A stretch of DNA of 64,000 bases from Lysobacterales bacterium (GCA_022841325.1 JALHRS010000008.1:57021-121020), one strand, 5' to 3'; shown: positions 48,324 to 57,519, counted from the first letter of the stretch. The notes: a model not told the origin generated them from the sequence alone. Numbers and translations: made by a program.

Positions 48324-49202
48324 ATGCCCCCAGCCCTTCTTTCCCCTGCCGTTCGCCGAAGCGCAACCCTGCTGCTGATGGCCCTGCTGCTCGGCGGCTG
48401 CGCATCGCTGATGGATCGTGCCGCCAGCAGCCTGGGACAGCAGCTGTCGGCGGGAATCATGGACCACGACGATCCTGCCACCGTCGAAGCGGGCCTGCCG
48501 GCTTACCTGCTGTTGCTCGATGGCCTCAACCACGATGGCGAACCCAACCCGGGGCGGCTGTGCCTGGCGGCAGATCTGTATGGCGCCTACGCCGGTTCCT
48601 TCGTGGCCGATGCCGAGCGCGCCAGGCGCCTGTCGCGACGGGCGCTCAGCTATGCCGAGCGCGCCGCCTGCGCCACCGAAGCCAGTTGGTGCCAGCTGGA
48701 TCAGCGCAAGTTCGAGGAAGTCGAAGCCGCAGTCGCCGCTGCTCCGGAGAATCGTGCCGAGGCGCTTTATTGTCTGGGCGGTGCCTGGGCCGGCTACATC
48801 CAGGCCCATGCCGATGACTGGAATGCCATCGCCGACATCCCCAAGGCGCGTCGGGTGATCGAGCGAGCGGTGGAGCTGCAGCCCGACTATCGCGACGGTC
48901 AGGGCCAGTTGTATCTGGGTGTGATGAACTCTCTGCTGCCGCCGGCTTACGGCGGCAAACCAGAGTTGGCCCAGCAGTATTTTGAAGAGGCGCTGCGGCG
49001 CTCGGGTGGCAGGAATCAGATGGTGCGGGTGTTGTATGCGCGGCAATATGCGCGCCTGGTCTTTGACCAGGAACTGCACGATCGATTGCTGGCCGAGGCG
49101 CTGGCTGCCGATCCCGAGGTTCCAGGCCTGACATTGATCAACACGCTCGCACAACGGCAGGCGCTGGCCTTGCAGGCGAGCTCCAAGGACTATTTCGAAT
49201 GA
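48324..49202 (+). CDS. TRAP-transporter TatT-type TPR lipoprotein
   Basis: A 292-residue lipoprotein (LLLGGCASL lipobox, Cys about 27) made of helical TPR-like repeats, with RRVIERAVELQPDYRDGQGQ and LAQQYFEEALRRSGGRNQM near the C-terminus. This matches TatT, an extra periplasmic component that partners the substrate-binding protein in some TRAP systems (first studied in Treponema). Overlaps the dctP-like gene by 4 bp. Confidence 0.88.
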   Translation: MPPALLSPAVRRSATLLLMALLLGGCASLMDRAASSLGQQLSAGIMDHDDPATVEAGLPAYLLLLDGLNHDGEPNPGRLCLAADLYGAYAGSFVADAERARRLSRRALSYAERAACATEASWCQLDQRKFEEVEAAVAAAPENRAEALYCLGGAWAGYIQAHADDWNAIADIPKARRVIERAVELQPDYRDGQGQLYLGVMNSLLPPAYGGKPELAQQYFEEALRRSGGRNQMVRVLYARQYARLVFDQELHDRLLAEALAADPEVPGLTLINTLAQRQALALQASSKDYFE

Positions 49203-50200
49203 GCAATCAAATCAAGCGGCTGGCGCTGGCGTGGATGGCGATTCTGGCGCTGAATGCCGGCGCTGAAGCGGCCAGCCTCAAGATCGCCACGCTGGCGCCC
49301 GAGGGCAGCTCCTGGATGCGCGAAATGCGTGCCGCCGGCGATGCCGTCAAGACCGCCACCGAAGGTCGGGTGGAGTTGAAGTTCTTTCCTGGCGGCGTCA
49401 TGGGCAACGGCGAGACCGTGCTGCGCAAGATCAAGCTCGGCCAGCTCAATGGCGGTGCCTTTGCGGCCAGTGAGCTCAGCTCGGTGAATCCGGATGTGGT
49501 CGTCTACGGACTGCCCTTCCAGTTCTCGGATCTGGACCAGGTACGCAGCGTACGGGCCAGGCTCGATCCCCAGATCAAGGCGGGTTTCGAGAACAACGGC
49601 ATGGTGGCTGCCGGCATCACCGGTGGCGGCTTCATCTATCTGATGAGCACCCAGCCGATAGCGACCCAGGCGCAGATGCGCAACACCAAGGTCTGGGTGC
49701 CCGAGGGCGACGCCATCGGCCGCATTGCCTTCGAGGAGGCCGGCATCACGCCGGTGCAGCTGGCGCTGGGCGATGTCTACACCAGCCTGCAGACGGGACT
49801 GATCGAGACCGTGGGCAACACCACGACCGGCGCGATTGCCTTTCAGTGGGCTACCAAACTCAAGGTCATGGTAGATCTGCCGGTCTCCTATACCGTCGGC
49901 ATCCTGGCGCTGGACAAGAAAGCGCTGGATCGGCTGACGCCGGCGGATCGTTCGGCGGTGATGGACAGCATCGGCCAGGCCTTTGCGCGCCTGGAAGTCA
50001 GCAATGCCGCCGATGACGTGGCCACGCGCGAGACGCTGCGCAAGGAAGGCATCCAGATCATCACGCCGGAACCGGCAGAGGCCGAGGCCTGGCGTGCGGT
50101 CGGTCGGCGCACGCTGGAGCGCATGCGCAAGGACGGTCTGCTGTCGCCGGCGATACTGGATTCGCTGGCCCAGGCCAAAGCGGCGGCCGGCAGCCGCTGA
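49199..50200 (+). CDS. dctP: TRAP transporter solute-binding protein
   Basis: A 333-residue periplasmic protein with signal peptide (LALAWMAILALNAGAEA) and DctP-fold blocks: LKIATLAPEGSSWMREM, FFPGGVMGNGETVLRKIKLG, VYGLPFQF and GLIETVGNTTTGAI. In classical DctP proteins an Arg near residue 170 binds a carboxylate; the matching segment here is MRNTKVWVPEGDAIG, without the usual RxP pattern, so the ligand may not be a simple carboxylate. Confidence 0.92.
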   Translation: MSNQIKRLALAWMAILALNAGAEAASLKIATLAPEGSSWMREMRAAGDAVKTATEGRVELKFFPGGVMGNGETVLRKIKLGQLNGGAFAASELSSVNPDVVVYGLPFQFSDLDQVRSVRARLDPQIKAGFENNGMVAAGITGGGFIYLMSTQPIATQAQMRNTKVWVPEGDAIGRIAFEEAGITPVQLALGDVYTSLQTGLIETVGNTTTGAIAFQWATKLKVMVDLPVSYTVGILALDKKALDRLTPADRSAVMDSIGQAFARLEVSNAADDVATRETLRKEGIQIITPEPAEAEAWRAVGRRTLERMRKDGLLSPAILDSLAQAKAAAGSR

Positions 50201-50688
50201 TGCGGGCGCTGGGCATCCTGGCGCGTTGGATCGCGCGCATCGAAGATGCCCTGCTGGCAAGTCTGGGGCTGGCGCTGCTGGCCGCGGCTGCCGCGCAGCT
50301 GCTGTTCCGGCTGATCGGTAGCGGACCGGTGTGGCTGGACCCGGCCATGCGCCTGGCCACCCTGTGGCTGGCCCTGATCGGCGCGCTGGTAGCCACGCGC
50401 GAATCACGGCAGCTGCGTATCGACGTTCTGGCCGAAAGGCTGCGGGGTGCATGGGGCTGGGCGGCCCACGGCGTGGTCGCGGTGTTCACGGCACTGATCT
50501 GCGCGACGCTGGCGGTGGCCAGCTGGACGCTGGTCGAGCTGGAGCGCGACAGCGGCACCGAGTTCTTCACCGGTGTTCCCACCTGGTGGACTTTGGCGAT
50601 ACTGCCGCCGGTGTTCGCGATGATGGCGGTGCACGCGCTGGGTGAGCTGGCCTCCCGTCGTCAGCTACCGCCGGAGCTGGAGCCATGA
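50200..50688 (+). CDS. dctQ: TRAP transporter small membrane subunit
   Basis: A 162-residue protein with four predicted helices, e.g. LLASLGLALLAAAAAQLLFRL and the conserved LATLWLALIGALVATRESRQLRIDV region. Starts on the last base of the dctP stop codon (TGATG-type junction) and overlaps dctM by 4 bp. Confidence 0.92.
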   Translation: MRALGILARWIARIEDALLASLGLALLAAAAAQLLFRLIGSGPVWLDPAMRLATLWLALIGALVATRESRQLRIDVLAERLRGAWGWAAHGVVAVFTALICATLAVASWTLVELERDSGTEFFTGVPTWWTLAILPPVFAMMAVHALGELASRRQLPPELEP

Positions 50689-51971
50689 TCTGGCTGCTCG
50701 CGCTCGGCCTGCTGTTGCTGGCTTTCCTCGGCGCGCCTTTCTTTGCGCTGATTGCGGCGATCGCGCTGCTGGGTTTTCACGCCCAGGGTTACGATCTGGC
50801 CATCGTCGCCGTGGAGATCAATCGCCTCGGCGAGATGCCGGTGCTGGTCGCCATTCCGCTGTTTACCCTCGCCGGCTATCTGCTCAGCGAAAGCGCCGCG
50901 CCCAAGCGGCTGGTGCGCTTGACTCAGGCGCTGGTGGGCTGGCTGCCCGGCGGTCTGGCAATCGTGGCGCTGGTGGCGAGCGCGCTGTTCACCGCGCTGA
51001 CCGGGGCCTCCGGGGTCACCATCGTGGCGCTGGGAGCCGTGCTGTTTCCGGCACTGATCCAGGGGCGCTACAGCGAGCGTTTCGGACTCGGGCTGGTCAC
51101 GGCATCCGGCAGCCTGGGTCTGCTGTTTGCGCCCTCCCTGCCGCTGATCATCTACGGCGTGGTGGCGCAGCAACTGAACACCACGCCGCCGGTGTCGGTC
51201 GAGGATCTGTTTCTGGCCGGCATCATTCCCGGCGTGCTGATGCTGGTGGTGCTGTCGGTGTATGCCATCACCCAGGCGCCGTCGATTCCGCGATCGGAGC
51301 GGCGCTTCGATGCCCGCGAGGCGTGGACGGCGGTGCTGGATGCCAAGTGGGAACTGCCGCTGCCGGTGCTGGTGCTGGGCGGCATCTACACCGGCAAGAT
51401 CGCGCCCTCGGAAGCGGCGGCACTGACCGCCGTGTATGTGTTCCTGGTGACGGTCATCATCCGCCGCGAGATTTCACTGCGGAAGCTGCCGATCATCGTC
51501 AAGGAAGCGATGATGCTGGTCGGCGGCATCCTGCTGATTCTGGGCACCGCCTTCGCGCTGACCAACTATCTGATCGACGCCGAAATCCCGACCCAGCTGT
51601 TCGACTGGGTGCAGACCCATGTCAGTCAGAAATGGCTGTTCCTGCTGGTGCTGAATCTGTTCCTGTTGTTCTTCGGCATGCTGCTGGAAGGCTATCCGGC
51701 CATAGTCGTGCTGACCCCGCTGGTGTTGCCCATCGCCACCGGCTACGGCATGGATCCGGTCCATTTCGGCATCCTGTTCCTGGCCAATCTGCAGATCGGC
51801 CTGTTCCTGGCGCCGCTGGGAATGAACCTGTTCATCTCCGCCTACCGCTTCCAGCGCCCGGTCACCGAGGTCATCCGCGCCAGTTGGCCCTTCTTCCTGC
51901 TGCTGTGGGCCTGCGCGCTGGCGATCACCTACCTACCGTGGCTGTCGCTGGTGCTGATCGGCCGCGGTTGA
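50685..51971 (+). CDS. dctM: TRAP transporter large permease subunit
   Basis: A 428-residue polytopic protein of the DctM family with GEMPVLVAIPLFTLAGYLLS, FTALTGASGVTIVALGAVLF, GLLFAPSLPLIIYG and PSEAAALTAVYVF; Na+-driven import. The periplasmic-side LNLFLLFFGMLLEGYPAIVV segment is typical. End of the tatT-dctP-dctQ-dctM operon. Confidence 0.94.
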   Translation: MIWLLALGLLLLAFLGAPFFALIAAIALLGFHAQGYDLAIVAVEINRLGEMPVLVAIPLFTLAGYLLSESAAPKRLVRLTQALVGWLPGGLAIVALVASALFTALTGASGVTIVALGAVLFPALIQGRYSERFGLGLVTASGSLGLLFAPSLPLIIYGVVAQQLNTTPPVSVEDLFLAGIIPGVLMLVVLSVYAITQAPSIPRSERRFDAREAWTAVLDAKWELPLPVLVLGGIYTGKIAPSEAAALTAVYVFLVTVIIRREISLRKLPIIVKEAMMLVGGILLILGTAFALTNYLIDAEIPTQLFDWVQTHVSQKWLFLLVLNLFLLFFGMLLEGYPAIVVLTPLVLPIATGYGMDPVHFGILFLANLQIGLFLAPLGMNLFISAYRFQRPVTEVIRASWPFFLLLWACALAITYLPWLSLVLIGRG

Positions 51972-52006
51972 GTGGGGGCTCAGGGTCAGGTCGAGACCAG
52001 ATACTC

Positions 52007-52112
52007 AACGCGGAGAACGCAGAGAGACGCGGAGAACGCAGAGTCGGGCGAATCCAGAATGGCTCCTGATTCTCTCTGCGTTCTTTCTGCTTTTCCTTCG
52101 CGTTCTCTGCGT
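52007..52112. repeat. Inverted pair of degenerate AACGCGGAG/AACGCAGAG repeats
   Basis: caacgcggagaacgcagaga and continuation (52007-52043) faces ttctctctgcgttctttctg and continuation (52070-52112). The two halves are complementary in many positions, so the stretch between the convergent dctM and fadD genes could fold into a long imperfect hairpin. Confidence 0.75.
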
Positions 52113-52164
52113 CCAGCTTCTTGCACCAACCCGCGTCAGTTTCCGATTCTCGCCGCGGGCGGCC

Positions 52165-53868
52165 TCAGATCTTGGGAATCCGATGGGCCATGGTCACCGG
52201 CTCGCGCAGCTCGCGACGCAGGATCTTGCCGACGTTGGTCTTGGGCAGCTCCTGGCGGAACTCGATGAACTTGGGCTGCTTGTAACCGGTCAGCTGCGCC
52301 CGGCAATGGGCCTTGATGTCCTCGGCGGTGAGGTTCGGATCCTTCTTGACGATGACCAGCTTGACCGCCTCACCCGATTTCTCGTCGGGCACACCCACGG
52401 CTGCCACCTCGAGCACGCCGGGATGGGTGGCCACCACGTCCTCGATCTCGTTCGGATAGACGTTGAAACCGGACACCAGGATCATGTCCTTCTTGCGATC
52501 GACGATGTAGAAAAAGCCGCGTTCGTCCATGCGCCCGATGTCTCCGGTGCGCAGCCAGCCGTCGGCGGTGATGGTCTTGGCGGTTTCTTCGGGGCGTTGC
52601 CAATAGCCGGCCATGACCTGTGGCCCGCGGATGCAGATTTCGCCGATTTCGCCCTGCGGCAGCAGATTGCCGTCATCGTCCTGGATCGACAGTTCGGTGC
52701 TCGGTGCGGGCACGCCGATGGATCCACTGAACTCCTTGGTGTCGGGCAGGTTGACCGTGGCCACCGGCGAACTCTCGGTCATGCCGTAGCCCTCGAACAG
52801 CGCGCAACGTGTCACCTGCTGCCATTTCTCCGCGACCGATCGCTGTACCGCCATGCCGCCGCCCATGGACAGCTTGAGCGTGGAGAAGTCGAGATCGGCA
52901 AATCCCGGTGTGTTCAGCAGGCCATTGAACAGGGTGTTGACGCCGGTGATGATGCTGAAGCGGTACTTGCCGATTTCCTTGACGAATCCAGGCATGTCGC
53001 GCGGGTTGGTGATCAGCACATTGAGGCCGCCCACATTCATGAACACCAGGCAATTACAGGTGAGCGCGAAGATGTGATAAAGCGGCAGCGCGGTGATGAT
53101 GATCTCCTCGCCCTCCTTCACATTGGGACCAAACCAGTGCTTCACCTGGAGCATGTTGGCGATCATGTTGCGGTGCGTGAGCATGGCGCCCTTGGAGACG
53201 CCGGTGGTGCCGCCGGTGTACTGCAGGAAGGCCAGATCATCAGGGCCGATTTCGGTGGCTGGCAGCGATTGGCCCGCACCCTGCTTCAGCGCTTCGTTGA
53301 ACTTGATCGCGCCCGGCAGGCTGAACGGCGGTACCGCCTTGTGCCGATACTTGACCACGAAATTGACGATCAGCGATTTCGGGAAGCCCAGCATGTCGCC
53401 GACGGCGGTGGTGATGACCTGCTTGACCTTGGTCTCGCCGATCACCTCTTCCAGGGTCTTGGCGAAGTTTTCCAGGACGACGATTGCCGAAGCACCGGCA
53501 TCATTGAGCTGATGCTTGAGCTCGCGCGCGGTGTACATGGGATTGGTGTTCACCACGGTCAACCCGGCACGCAGGATGCCCATCAGCGCGATCGGATACT
53601 GCAGCACGTTGGGCAGCATGATCGCCACCCGATCTCCCTTCTTGAGTCCCAGGGTATTCCGCAGATAGCAGGCAAACTGCAGGCTGAGCTGATCGAGCTC
53701 ACCGTAGCTCAGAACCTTGTCCATGTTGACGAAAGCGGGGCGGTGCCTGAATCGATCAAAGGCAATCTTCATCACTTCGGCCACCGATCGGTACTCGTTG
53801 GTGTCGATCGTTGCCGGTGTGCCTTCGGGATACTGCTCCAGCCATGGTTGTGCCTGTTCGGTGCTCAT
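52165..53868 (-). CDS. fadD: Long-chain fatty acid-CoA ligase
   Basis: Activates fatty acids for beta-oxidation. The 567-residue product has the ANL-family motifs [18 protein letters not shown] (P-loop-like, about 217-234), [41 protein letters not shown] and the C-terminal catalytic Lys region [11 protein letters not shown]. Length as in E. coli FadD. Monocistronic on the minus strand; divergent from a small lipoprotein gene. Confidence 0.96.
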   Translation of the reverse strand: MSTEQAQPWLEQYPEGTPATIDTNEYRSVAEVMKIAFDRFRHRPAFVNMDKVLSYGELDQLSLQFACYLRNTLGLKKGDRVAIMLPNVLQYPIALMGILRAGLTVVNTNPMYTARELKHQLNDAGASAIVVLENFAKTLEEVIGETKVKQVITTAVGDMLGFPKSLIVNFVVKYRHKAVPPFSLPGAIKFNEALKQGAGQSLPATEIGPDDLAFLQYTGGTTGVSKGAMLTHRNMIANMLQVKHWFGPNVKEGEEIIITALPLYHIFALTCNCLVFMNVGGLNVLITNPRDMPGFVKEIGKYRFSIITGVNTLFNGLLNTPGFADLDFSTLKLSMGGGMAVQRSVAEKWQQVTRCALFEGYGMTESSPVATVNLPDTKEFSGSIGVPAPSTELSIQDDDGNLLPQGEIGEICIRGPQVMAGYWQRPEETAKTITADGWLRTGDIGRMDERGFFYIVDRKKDMILVSGFNVYPNEIEDVVATHPGVLEVAAVGVPDEKSGEAVKLVIVKKDPNLTAEDIKAHCRAQLTGYKQPKFIEFRQELPKTNVGKILRRELREPVTMAHRIPKI

Positions 53869-53946
53869 CGTATCCCCTCCTCAGATGACCTATCTTAAAG
53901 TGCGAGCTGCGGCGGCAGCGCGCATATTGGGTCGAAAATAACCGCA

Positions 53947-54423
53947 ATGCCGGGGGAAGTCATGCAAGGACCGTCAAATTTGGGCTTTTTCGGCTTGGGC
54001 CGACTGCTCCTGCTGGTCGCGGTCGCTGCCGTTTTCACCGGCTGTGCACGAAGCCCGACCGAACAGGCGTTGCGCGACCGGATCGACGCCATGCAGAGCG
54101 CGGCCGAACAGCGCGAAATGGGCGAGTTCATGGACGGCGTTGCCGAGGATTTTGCTGGCAACAGCAGCGAATTCGATCGCGACGGGCTGCAGCGACTGCT
54201 GCGCATGATTGCCCTGCGGCATCAGTCCATCGGTGTTACCCGGATGGCGCTGAAGGTCGAGATGCACGGCGACCGCGCCGTGGTGCGCATGCAGATCCTG
54301 GTCACCGGCGGCTCCGGAGGATTCATCCCCGAACAGGGCCAGCTGTTCGACACCGAAAGCGCCTGGCGCTTCGTCGATGGCGAATGGCAACTGGGCAGCG
54401 CCCAGTGGCAGCCGGTGCGCTAG
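53947..54423 (+). CDS. Lipoprotein with NTF2-like domain
   Basis: A 158-residue product with a lipoprotein signal (LLLLVAVAAVFTGCARS, Cys about 33). The rest has an NTF2-like pattern: a helix RDRIDAMQSAAEQREMGEFM, the GVAEDFAGNSSEFDR turn, paired strands with MALKVEMHGDRAVVRMQIL, and WRFVDGEWQLGSAQWQP. Function unknown. An ATG at 53962 is an alternative start. Confidence 0.75.
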   Translation: MPGEVMQGPSNLGFFGLGRLLLLVAVAAVFTGCARSPTEQALRDRIDAMQSAAEQREMGEFMDGVAEDFAGNSSEFDRDGLQRLLRMIALRHQSIGVTRMALKVEMHGDRAVVRMQILVTGGSGGFIPEQGQLFDTESAWRFVDGEWQLGSAQWQPVR

Positions 54424-54448
54424 CTGGCAGGAGATCGGCGCCCGCCCC

Positions 54449-54521
54449 GTGGGAGCGGCTTCAGCCGCGACCGGTAGCTGCCCGCCGCGCCGAGCCATCG
54501 CGGACCGAGTCCGTTCCCACA
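54449..54521. repeat. Inverted pair of REP palindromes
   Basis: gtgggagcggcttcagccgc (54449-54470 with the flank) and the variant atcgcggaccgagtccgttc (54497-54521 with ccaca) in opposite orientation, directly after the lipoprotein gene. Confidence 0.85.
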
Positions 54522-54630
54522 GTTCCAGCAGCGCCCGGCGTAGGAGCGACGATTGTGGAAGCAGGCCCCCGCACCATCACGCCCGCTGCGGGGAAGTCCT
54601 GAGATGAACCCAGCAGCCATCAGCACCGCC

Positions 54631-55263
54631 TCAGCCGCGATCCTCCAGTTCAGCGGCGATCGCGCGCGTGCGTCGCACGATGGTCCACGTAGTGCCGATC
54701 GCGATCAGCAGCAAGCTGGCGGCCAAGGAATAGTGCGTACCATTCCAGTTGCTCTCCATGGCCGCCAGCACGCAGCCCACCGTCAGCAGGGCCATGCGAT
54801 GGGGTTTGGCCTGTGGCCCGCGGAAATCCTGCTCCAGACCCAGGCTGCCGCCCAGCGCACGCACATAGGCGGTCAGCGCAGCCAGCAAGGCCGCCAGCCA
54901 GCCCAGCCAAGGCAGGCCCAACCCGTAGCCGGCGCCAATCAGCAGCAGGCTGTCGGCCAACCGATCGGGGATTTCATTGTAGAGCGCGCCAGTAGGGGTG
55001 CCTTTGTCACCTTCCACGGCGACCATGCCGTCCAGCAGATTGCAGAGCAGGCGCAACTGGGTGCAGATCGCCGCGAAGATCAGTGCGACCGGCCAATCCG
55101 GGCGCAACAGCAACAAGCCGCCGATCAGCGCAAAGCCGATGCTGGCCAGGGAAATCTGGTTCGGCGTGATGCGGGTCTGCGCCACACGCCGCGCCAGCCA
55201 GCGCGCCCAGGCCGTGCTGCGGGTCTTCAGAGGTCGGCGGGCTTCGGGGCCGGGTTCGCTCAT
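54631..55263 (-). CDS. CDP-alcohol phosphatidyltransferase-family protein with altered motif
   Basis: A 210-residue protein with about six membrane helices. The CDP-alcohol signature D-x2-D-G-x2-A-R-x8-G-x3-D-x3-D is recognisable but changed: NLLDGMVAV gives Asn for the first Asp and Val for Arg, and GALYNEIPD gives Asn for the third Asp; the second and fourth Asp remain. Activity with a CDP-lipid is therefore uncertain, although the spacing is exact. It stands divergent from plsC-cdsA, so a phospholipid role is plausible. Confidence 0.82.
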   Translation of the reverse strand: MSEPGPEARRPLKTRSTAWARWLARRVAQTRITPNQISLASIGFALIGGLLLLRPDWPVALIFAAICTQLRLLCNLLDGMVAVEGDKGTPTGALYNEIPDRLADSLLLIGAGYGLGLPWLGWLAALLAALTAYVRALGGSLGLEQDFRGPQAKPHRMALLTVGCVLAAMESNWNGTHYSLAASLLLIAIGTTWTIVRRTRAIAAELEDRG

Positions 55264-55403
55264 GCTTGGTTGCTCCGGGTGGACTGTGCATTCTATCGCT
55301 GTAGCGATGTCGGATTGCGTCCGGGTGGGAAATCGGCGGGCATGTCCTGCCCGCGCGGCTGATATCGTTCGCTGTCGGCACCTTCGTCAGGAATTGTCCG
55401 CTC

Positions 55404-56036
55404 ATGCTGGAATCACTGGCTCGCCTGGGCATGCTGGCTGCCGCACGACTACTGACCGGCGTGCGCGGCGTCAGCGCCAGCCCGTTGCCGCAGCCCCCCT
55501 GCATCTACTACGGAAACCACGTCAGCCATGGCGATTTTGCACTCATCTGGGCCGTGTTGCCGCCGGACTTGCGGGCGCGCGCGCGTCCGGTGGCCGGTGC
55601 CGATTACTGGGAACGCGGCATCTTGCGTCGCTATGTTGGACGTCGCGTGGTGCGGGCCGTGCTGATCGAACGCGAACGCGAGAAACGGATTGCCGATCCC
55701 ATAGAACAGATGGCAGCCGTGATCCGTGGCGGCGAGAGCCTGATCCTGTTTCCCGAGGGCACCCGCAATCAGGGCGACGAGTCCCTGCTGCCGTTCAAGA
55801 GTGGTCTCTACCATGTGGCGAAATCCTGCCCGGGCCTGAAACTGGTGCCGGCATGGATCGACAATCTGCATCGGGTCTTGCCCAAGGGCGAGCTGTTGCC
55901 GATCCCGATGTTGTGCACGGTGCATTTCGGTCCGGCATTGACCGTGGGCGAGGGTGAGGACAAGGACAGTTTTCTGACCCGGGCCCGCGAGGCGCTGCTG
56001 GCGCAGCGGCCGGCGCATGCGGGAGACGAGCCATGA
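55404..56036 (+). CDS. plsC: 1-acylglycerol-3-phosphate acyltransferase-like (PlsC family)
   Basis: A 210-residue acyltransferase with the catalytic NHVSHGD (NHx4D-type, about 38-44) and the phosphate-binding FPEGTRNQGD (about 119-128). Transfers a second acyl chain to make phosphatidic acid, or a related reaction. It overlaps the downstream CDP-diacylglycerol synthase by 4 bp, so product and consumer are co-translated. Confidence 0.9.
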   Translation: MLESLARLGMLAAARLLTGVRGVSASPLPQPPCIYYGNHVSHGDFALIWAVLPPDLRARARPVAGADYWERGILRRYVGRRVVRAVLIEREREKRIADPIEQMAAVIRGGESLILFPEGTRNQGDESLLPFKSGLYHVAKSCPGLKLVPAWIDNLHRVLPKGELLPIPMLCTVHFGPALTVGEGEDKDSFLTRAREALLAQRPAHAGDEP

Positions 56037-56968
56037 GCACCACCGTGCGTCTGTTTCTGGGCATCTTCGCAGTGCTGGGTGTGGCCAGTCTCATCGCCCT
56101 GATCCTGAGGCATGCGATTGCCAGGGGTCGCCCGCACCCGGTGATCGACAATCTGATCGACCGCATCAACGCCTGGTGGGTGATGGTGGGGCTGGTGGCG
56201 CTGGCTTTTGCCTTCGGCAAGGGTGGCGTGATCGTGCTGTTCGGACTGCTGTCCTTGCTGGCCCTGCGCGAATTCGTGACCCTGACCTACACCCGCCGCA
56301 GCGATTACGTGGCGCTGGCAATGGTCTTCTACGTGGCTCTGCCGATGCAGTACGCGCTGATCTGGATCGAATGGTATGGCATGTATTCGATCTTCATCCC
56401 GGTCTACGGCTTTCTGTTCCTGCCGATCATCAGCGCGCTGCGCGCCGACACCACCAAGTTCCTCAGTCGCATCGCCGAGGTGCAGTGGGCGCTGATGCTG
56501 GCGGTGTTCTGCCTGTCGCATGTGCCGGCGCTGGTGACCCTGAGCATTCCCGGCTTCGAAGGCCGGGAGATCCTGCTGATCGCCTTCCTGGTCATCGTGG
56601 TGCAATCCAGCGATGTGCTCCAGTACGTCTGGGGCAAGCTCTTCGGCCGGCACAAGGTGGCGCCGGCGCTGTCGCCGTCCAAGACCTGGGAAGGTCTGAT
56701 CGGTGGCGTGCTGTCATCGACGGCGATCGGTGCCGGGCTCTGGTGGATCACCCCGTTCACGCCACTGCAGGCCGCCGGAATCGCCTTTTCGATCAATCTG
56801 ATGGGCTTCTTCGGCGGTCTGGTGATGAGCGCGATAAAGCGCGATCTGGGTGTCAAGGACTGGGGTCATCTGATCGCCGGCCATGGCGGTGTGCTCGACC
56901 GGCTGGACTCGGTACTGTTCTCGGCCCCGGTGTTCTTCCATATCGTGCGCTACGGGTTTACGCCCTGA
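56033..56968 (+). CDS. cdsA: Phosphatidate cytidylyltransferase
   Basis: Makes CDP-diacylglycerol from phosphatidic acid and CTP. A 311-residue polytopic membrane protein ending with the CDS signature: SPSKTWEGLIGG, KRDLGVKDWGHLIAGHGG and LDRLDSVLF. Coupled to plsC. A purine-rich heptad array begins just after its stop. Confidence 0.94.
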   Translation: MSTTVRLFLGIFAVLGVASLIALILRHAIARGRPHPVIDNLIDRINAWWVMVGLVALAFAFGKGGVIVLFGLLSLLALREFVTLTYTRRSDYVALAMVFYVALPMQYALIWIEWYGMYSIFIPVYGFLFLPIISALRADTTKFLSRIAEVQWALMLAVFCLSHVPALVTLSIPGFEGREILLIAFLVIVVQSSDVLQYVWGKLFGRHKVAPALSPSKTWEGLIGGVLSSTAIGAGLWWITPFTPLQAAGIAFSINLMGFFGGLVMSAIKRDLGVKDWGHLIAGHGGVLDRLDSVLFSAPVFFHIVRYGFTP

Positions 56969-56972
56969 GAAG

Positions 56973-57039
56973 CGGGAAAATGGGAGAGGGAAAAAGGAAA
57001 AGGGAAAAGGGAAAATGGAAAAGGGAAAATGGAAAAGGG
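56973..57039. repeat. Purine-rich heptad array, [G/T]GGAAAA units
   Basis: Immediately after cdsA: the right half reads gggaaaa-gggaaaa-tggaaaa-gggaaaa-tggaaaa in perfect 7-bp register, while the left half is degenerate. Related to 32403-32445 and 34024-34054. Confidence 0.9.
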
Positions 57040-57085
57040 TGAGGGCGGCCTCAGCCGCCATCGTCATCCACGAGATACCCGAAGC

Positions 57086-57169
57086 GATCGCGGACAGAGT
57101 CCGCTCCCACAGTCGGGATGCCGGCCCTGTGGCAGCTTCAGACCTGTGGGAGCGGCTTCAGCCGCGACA
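57086..57169. repeat. Inverted pair of REP palindromes
   Basis: gatcgcggacagagtccgct (57086 onward to 57112) and tgtgggagcggcttcagccg (57145-57169 with the flank) face each other, as at 54449-54521. Confidence 0.85.
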
Positions 57170-57182
57170 GGTGTATAGGTAC

Positions 57183-57211
57183 GTCACGTTGACCCGAAGG
57201 GTCTACGTGAC
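57183..57211. repeat. GTCACGT-type palindrome
   Basis: gtcacgt-t-gaccc, loop gaa, gggtc-t-acgtgac. It lies 8 bp from the stop codon that ends the DUF4139 fragment. Confidence 0.85.
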
Positions 57212-57219
57212 GGCTGCGC

Positions 57220-57519
57220 CTACCATCCTCCGCGTGACTGGTAGGCCACCTGCGCCTTCTGGTTACCGCCACGGGCGCTCTCGGTCAGCCAGACCAGCGT
57301 CGGCCGCGTGATCAAACCGCCCGGCAGTGACGGGAAGCGCACGCTGTCATAGCGCTGCAGCGAGCTGACTTCACCCGAATCCAGCTGCAGCAACAGCGCG
57401 CCCTGGGTGCCCAGCAAGGTGCCGCTGACGAGTTCGGCCTGATCGCCCACCATGCGCTCCACGACAATGCGCTGGCCGATGTAGCGATCCACAGGCTTTT
57501 CGCGGGAATGACGGCGCGA
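57220..57519 (-). pseudogene. DUF4139 gene remnant truncated at both ends
   Basis: The frame encodes about 90 residues (VVERMVGDQAELVSGTLLGT, then VRFPSLPGGLITRPTLVWLT and QKAQVAYQSRGGW) that match an internal part of DUF4139 proteins, normally about 450-500 residues. The upstream end fuses directly to the stop of the hydroxylase gene. The downstream end breaks where the family continues SW-ADY, next to a GTCACGT palindrome whose GTAGG flank supplies the TAG stop. A GTG at 57492 could still start a short peptide, but a decayed fragment is more likely. Confidence 0.7.

Noticed and set aside
50642..52069. 475-codon plus-strand frame overlapping dctM
   Set aside because: It is in a different frame from the clear DctM protein and has Gly/Arg/Ala-rich shadow composition.
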